Part shown: piece after piece, positions 61,875 through 64,000 of the stretch
Numbering within the stretch: position 1 is the stretch's first letter
Layout: each line of letters opens with the position of its first letter
Assembly: GCA_017745075.1 (NCBI GenBank)
Contig: JAGIAD010000002.1
Span: 434,001 to 498,000, forward strand
Source of the DNA: Sphingobacteriaceae bacterium
GTDB taxonomy: Bacteria; Bacteroidota; Bacteroidia; Sphingobacteriales; Sphingobacteriaceae
Reading direction: 5' to 3'
Length of the DNA stretch: 64,000 bases
Position numbers and translations under genes: made by a program
The notes under the pieces: model-generated
Told to the model about the DNA's origin: nothing
Seen by the model: only the letters and a program-made list of their open reading frames with translations
Database searches by the model: none

Positions 61875-62275
61875 TGTAGAGTTAAGCATAGCGCCTCCTA
61901 CGGATTGATGAATCAAATGGAGTTTGTAACTCAATGTTTAAGATCGAGTCGGAGACTCTTTCCTATGCTGCAATCCGTAGTGTCCTTCGGAACACTACGG
62001 ACAGTTACGCTTCACAATTGGTACTTCTGTAGTTAAAACTTTATAATACGTCCCAACGGGACGTATCGTAGGTAGCATTAGGACAAGAACGGCTTTTTTT
62101 CGTTCCATAGGAACGTTTAATGTTTTTTGTGCACAGACCTTAAGGTAATAAACCTGATGGGAACGGCAGCTTCCGATTTTTTTATAGGAACTAAAGTGCA
62201 CAGCAAGGCTACCTTAACCGATAACACACCGAGCATTGCTTTGCTGAAAAAACAAATAATAAACAAAAAAGGGTA
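61875..62275. repeat. Dispersed repeats after mqo
   Basis: 61875-62010 is an inverted relative of the 116-bp unit at 45.5 kb (AGTCGGAGACTC, TTTGTAACTCAATG, CCGTAGTG...CACTACGG). About 62030-62220 holds CGTCCCAACGGGACG and a CCTGATGGGAACGGCAGC stretch related to the 51.9-kb tandem unit. No gene is seen in 61831-62316. Confidence 0.7.
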
Positions 62276-62316
62276 TCCAATTGCCTGAATACCCTGTGTC
62301 TTAATTTTTTTTATTG

Positions 62317-62649
62317 TTAAGCTGCAATCACCTCTGCAACTTCACTGGCAGAAATATCGCTGTGGGAGGCTTCCAGTACACAATCGCCGTTTTTAATTAA
62401 TAAAATCTGCGGTGATTGATGGGCTACATGGAAGATTTCAGCAATCTGGTTGGAAATATCACGATAGCTGATTAAATCTAAAAAATAAAGTTTTGTATCT
62501 GCCGGGATTATATCCCAATCAAATTCGAAGTTCTTTTTAGCCATTAAGCTAATCGAGCAACGCGTACTGTGCTTAAAAATAAGGCTAAAACCGCTTGCGT
62601 TTTTAATTTCATCAAGCTGTTCTATTGAAGTTAAGTTAACCCAATTCAT
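62317..62649 (-). CDS. ytxJ: Bacillithiol-system redox protein YtxJ (DUF2847)
   Basis: 110 residues of thioredoxin-like fold. FKHSTRCSISLMAKKNFE (about residues 25-42) is the YtxJ active site (single Cys in STRC), and HQSPQILLIKNGDCVLEASH is the conserved cis-Pro and following strand. YtxJ is thought to act as a monothiol bacilliredoxin. Its presence supports bacillithiol use in this organism. It stands alone on the minus strand. Confidence 0.88.
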   Translation of the reverse strand: MNWVNLTSIEQLDEIKNASGFSLIFKHSTRCSISLMAKKNFEFDWDIIPADTKLYFLDLISYRDISNQIAEIFHVAHQSPQILLIKNGDCVLEASHSDISASEVAEVIAA

Positions 62650-62734
62650 GATATGATATTGTTTTACAGGATAACATGTGCAGTGAAATAAAGTTCTACA
62701 AATGACCTGTATATGAGATTACAAATGAGATAGA

Positions 62735-62857
62735 TTAATTCCTTCTGCGTTTTCCTTCAGGGTAAGATCCATAAGCAGGACAAAGCTTAGAAGAACAAGA
62801 TTCTAAAATGGTAATGGTGCAGAACACCGCCAATAATAAAATGGCTACTTTTTTCAT
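62735..62857 (-). CDS. Small CPAY-type lipoprotein, 40 aa
   Basis: The minus-strand frame from the ATG at 62857 codes for 40 residues and ends in TAA. It starts MKKVAILLLAVFCTITILESC with a lipobox (LESC, Cys21) and continues SSKLCPAYGSYPEGKRR. The CPAY-plus-basic-tail pattern occurs in many tiny Bacteroidota lipoproteins of unknown role, as I recall. Too short for routine gene finders; the composition and clean signal make it credible. It fills most of the gap 62650-62969. Confidence 0.65.
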   Translation of the reverse strand: MKKVAILLLAVFCTITILESCSSKLCPAYGSYPEGKRRRN

Positions 62858-62969
62858 CTGTATAAATTTGTTTCAATGGTAATGAAGCTATCATGAATTA
62901 GCCATGATGGTTTCATTTGATCTGATAATTTTTAAACTTCTAAGTTACAAATAATTATTAAAAACAAGT

Positions 62970-63461
62970 TTAAATCTGCGCTGAAAAATCTGCCATTTTA
63001 ATGGCTGTAATTGCAGCCTCATCGCCTTTATTGCCGTGTTTACCACCAGCACGGTCTTGCGCCTGTTCTAAATTATTGGTGGTTAAAACCCCGAAAATAA
63101 CCGGTTTACTGTATTTAATGCCAACATTGGTGATGCCATGTGCTACCGCATCGCAGATAAAATCGAAATGTTTGGTATCGCCCTGGATTACACAACCTAA
63201 ACAGATTACGGCATCAATATCGCTTCTTTTGCTCAGCAGGATTTCTGCGCCACCGGTTAATTCAAAACTTCCGGGTACCGGTAAAGAAATAATATTTTCT
63301 TCGGCAACGCCATTTGATAACAGGGTTTTTAATGCGCCATTGTATAAAGCACCGGTAATTTCGGCATTCCACTCAGCTACAATAATCCCGAATTTATAGT
63401 TTGCACCGCTTGGAACTGTAGTATGAGAGAAATCGGATAGATTTTTTAATTGTGTTGACAT
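62970..63461 (-). CDS. ribH: 6,7-dimethyl-8-ribityllumazine synthase
   Basis: 163 residues, the usual size. KFGIIVAEWNAEITGALYNGA is the N-terminal strand with the substrate Trp, LPVPGSFEL and VICLGCVIQGDTKHFDF supply the catalytic region (His in TKHFDF), and the C-terminus has NNLEQAQDRAGGKHGNKG. RibH joins 5-amino-6-ribitylaminouracil with dihydroxybutanone phosphate in riboflavin synthesis. No other rib gene is adjacent and no FMN riboswitch is visible upstream; a TATCTTTG box (63466-63473) nearly abuts the start codon. Confidence 0.96.
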   Translation of the reverse strand: MSTQLKNLSDFSHTTVPSGANYKFGIIVAEWNAEITGALYNGALKTLLSNGVAEENIISLPVPGSFELTGGAEILLSKRSDIDAVICLGCVIQGDTKHFDFICDAVAHGITNVGIKYSKPVIFGVLTTNNLEQAQDRAGGKHGNKGDEAAITAIKMADFSAQI

Positions 63462-63465
63462 GGGG

Positions 63466-63473
63466 CAAAGATA
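63466..63473 (-). promoter_or_regulatory. Bacteroidota -7 promoter box for ribH
   Basis: Minus-strand TATCTTTG fits TAnnTTTG, four bases before the ATG. A nearly leaderless transcript is implied, as at padR. Confidence 0.45.
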
Positions 63474-63624
63474 ATGTTATGCCACCAATGTTAAAAACCT
63501 TAATGTTTGCTGGTTGTAACATTTAGTTCATTAATACTTAGATTCGTGTAAGAATCAGATAAATATTTAACGCTTATGGAATTTAAGCGTTCAGTCCATC
63601 TATATTAAAAAACGCAACCCAGCT

Positions 63625-64000
63625 ATGAATATATCAGTACGCCTCTCCACTTTGTTTTTTCTCTTCATTTTGCTATCACTGCATGTTTCTGCCCAGCAGA
63701 AATATACACTTAACGATTTTTATAGGGTCGATTCCATTGCCAACCAGGGCAAACCAAAGGATGCACTTGCCCTGATTGAAAAAATAAATGAACAGGCGCG
63801 CCAGGCGAACAATACGCCTTTGCTGGTTAAATCGGTTATTTACCGGATGATGTTTCAGAGTTACCTGGAAGAAAATGCATTTGATAAGATTTTGATCGAT
63901 CTGCGTAAAGATATCAGTAGTGCTAAACAGCCTGAAAAAAGCATTTTACAATCACTTTTGGCCGAAACCTATTGGAATTACCTGCAACAGAACCGTTGGC
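63625..64000 (+). CDS. 5' end of a large exported protein (probable alpha-2-macroglobulin-type)
   Basis: Open to the window end, 125 codons visible. It starts MNISVRLSTLFFLFILLSLHVSAQQ, a signal peptide with cleavage after AQ, then helix-rich YTLNDFYRVDSIANQGKPKDALALIEKINEQARQ-like sequence. This all-helical N-terminus precedes MG domains in the roughly 1900-residue alpha-2-macroglobulin-like proteins of Bacteroidota that I recall. The continuation is outside the window, so the family is inferred. Confidence 0.6.
   Translation, partial: MNISVRLSTLFFLFILLSLHVSAQQKYTLNDFYRVDSIANQGKPKDALALIEKINEQARQANNTPLLVKSVIYRMMFQSYLEENAFDKILIDLRKDISSAKQPEKSILQSLLAETYWNYLQQNRW

Noticed and set aside
61995..62201. 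68-codon minus-strand frame
   Set aside because: Built of dispersed-repeat sequence downstream of mqo; no signal peptide or family.
63462..63624. FMN riboswitch upstream of ribH
   Set aside because: The start codon is almost at the promoter box, and no conserved RFN-type helices are visible in the short upstream space.

Overview
The window is an AT-rich chromosomal stretch from a Bacteroidota bacterium, most likely a Sphingobacteriaceae member close to Pedobacter. The grounds are a SusC/SusD pair with a dedicated one-component regulator, several TonB-dependent outer-membrane receptors with carboxypeptidase-like regulatory domains, a bacillithiol-linked YtxJ protein, a membrane malate:quinone oxidoreductase, Bacteroidota promoter boxes (TAnnTTTG) ahead of many genes, and many high-copy intergenic repeats typical of that family. 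The genus is inferred from recognition, not from a search. No prophage, CRISPR array, IS transposase or rRNA operon is visible.

Layout. 0-8 kb: an MMPL/RND exporter divergent from recO; an array of two intact tRNA-Val(TAC) genes followed by decayed tRNA-Val copies with a small GIY-YIG nuclease gene lodged among them; a VOC protein, a UbiA-like membrane protein, a methyltransferase and a thioredoxin-reductase-like flavoprotein. 8-15.6 kb: an amino-acid permease, a padR-pspC operon, an outer-membrane beta-barrel receptor and a small lipoprotein. 15.6-21 kb: an accessory patch of orphan genes, an internal duplication with a broken lipoprotein gene, many intergenic repeats, and a DUF4189-FISUMP protein. 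21-25.4 kb: a methyltransferase, a FUSC membrane protein and an SGNH hydrolase.

26-38.3 kb is the clearest functional unit, a beta-glucan-type polysaccharide utilisation locus. A periplasmic beta-propeller/Y_Y_Y sensor with a cytoplasmic HTH is followed by SusC, SusD, a GH30 glycosidase, a GH5 glycosidase with a CBM6-like tail, and a seven-haem cytochrome c. A perfect 12-bp-stem terminator separates susCD from the hydrolases. A TonB receptor/DUF4249 pair and a 2-hydroxyacid dehydrogenase follow.

42.6-52 kb: a macroglobulin-like protein with an isolated TonB plug domain, a nitroreductase, and a mutL-rhomboid-rhomboid-EEP nuclease operon. 53-64 kb: a beta-lactamase-fold hydrolase with a leftover GH3 C-terminal domain, an aldonolactone-oxidase-like flavoprotein, an IPNS-like oxygenase, periplasmic MsrA, Mqo, YtxJ, a 40-residue lipoprotein, RibH, and the 5' end of a probable alpha-2-macroglobulin-type protein.

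The most unusual features are the tRNA-Val/GIY-YIG array at 3.36-4.22 kb, the haem protein ending the glycan locus, the duplicated orphan cassette at 16-18.7 kb, and several families of structured dispersed repeats, one a triple 116-bp tandem.
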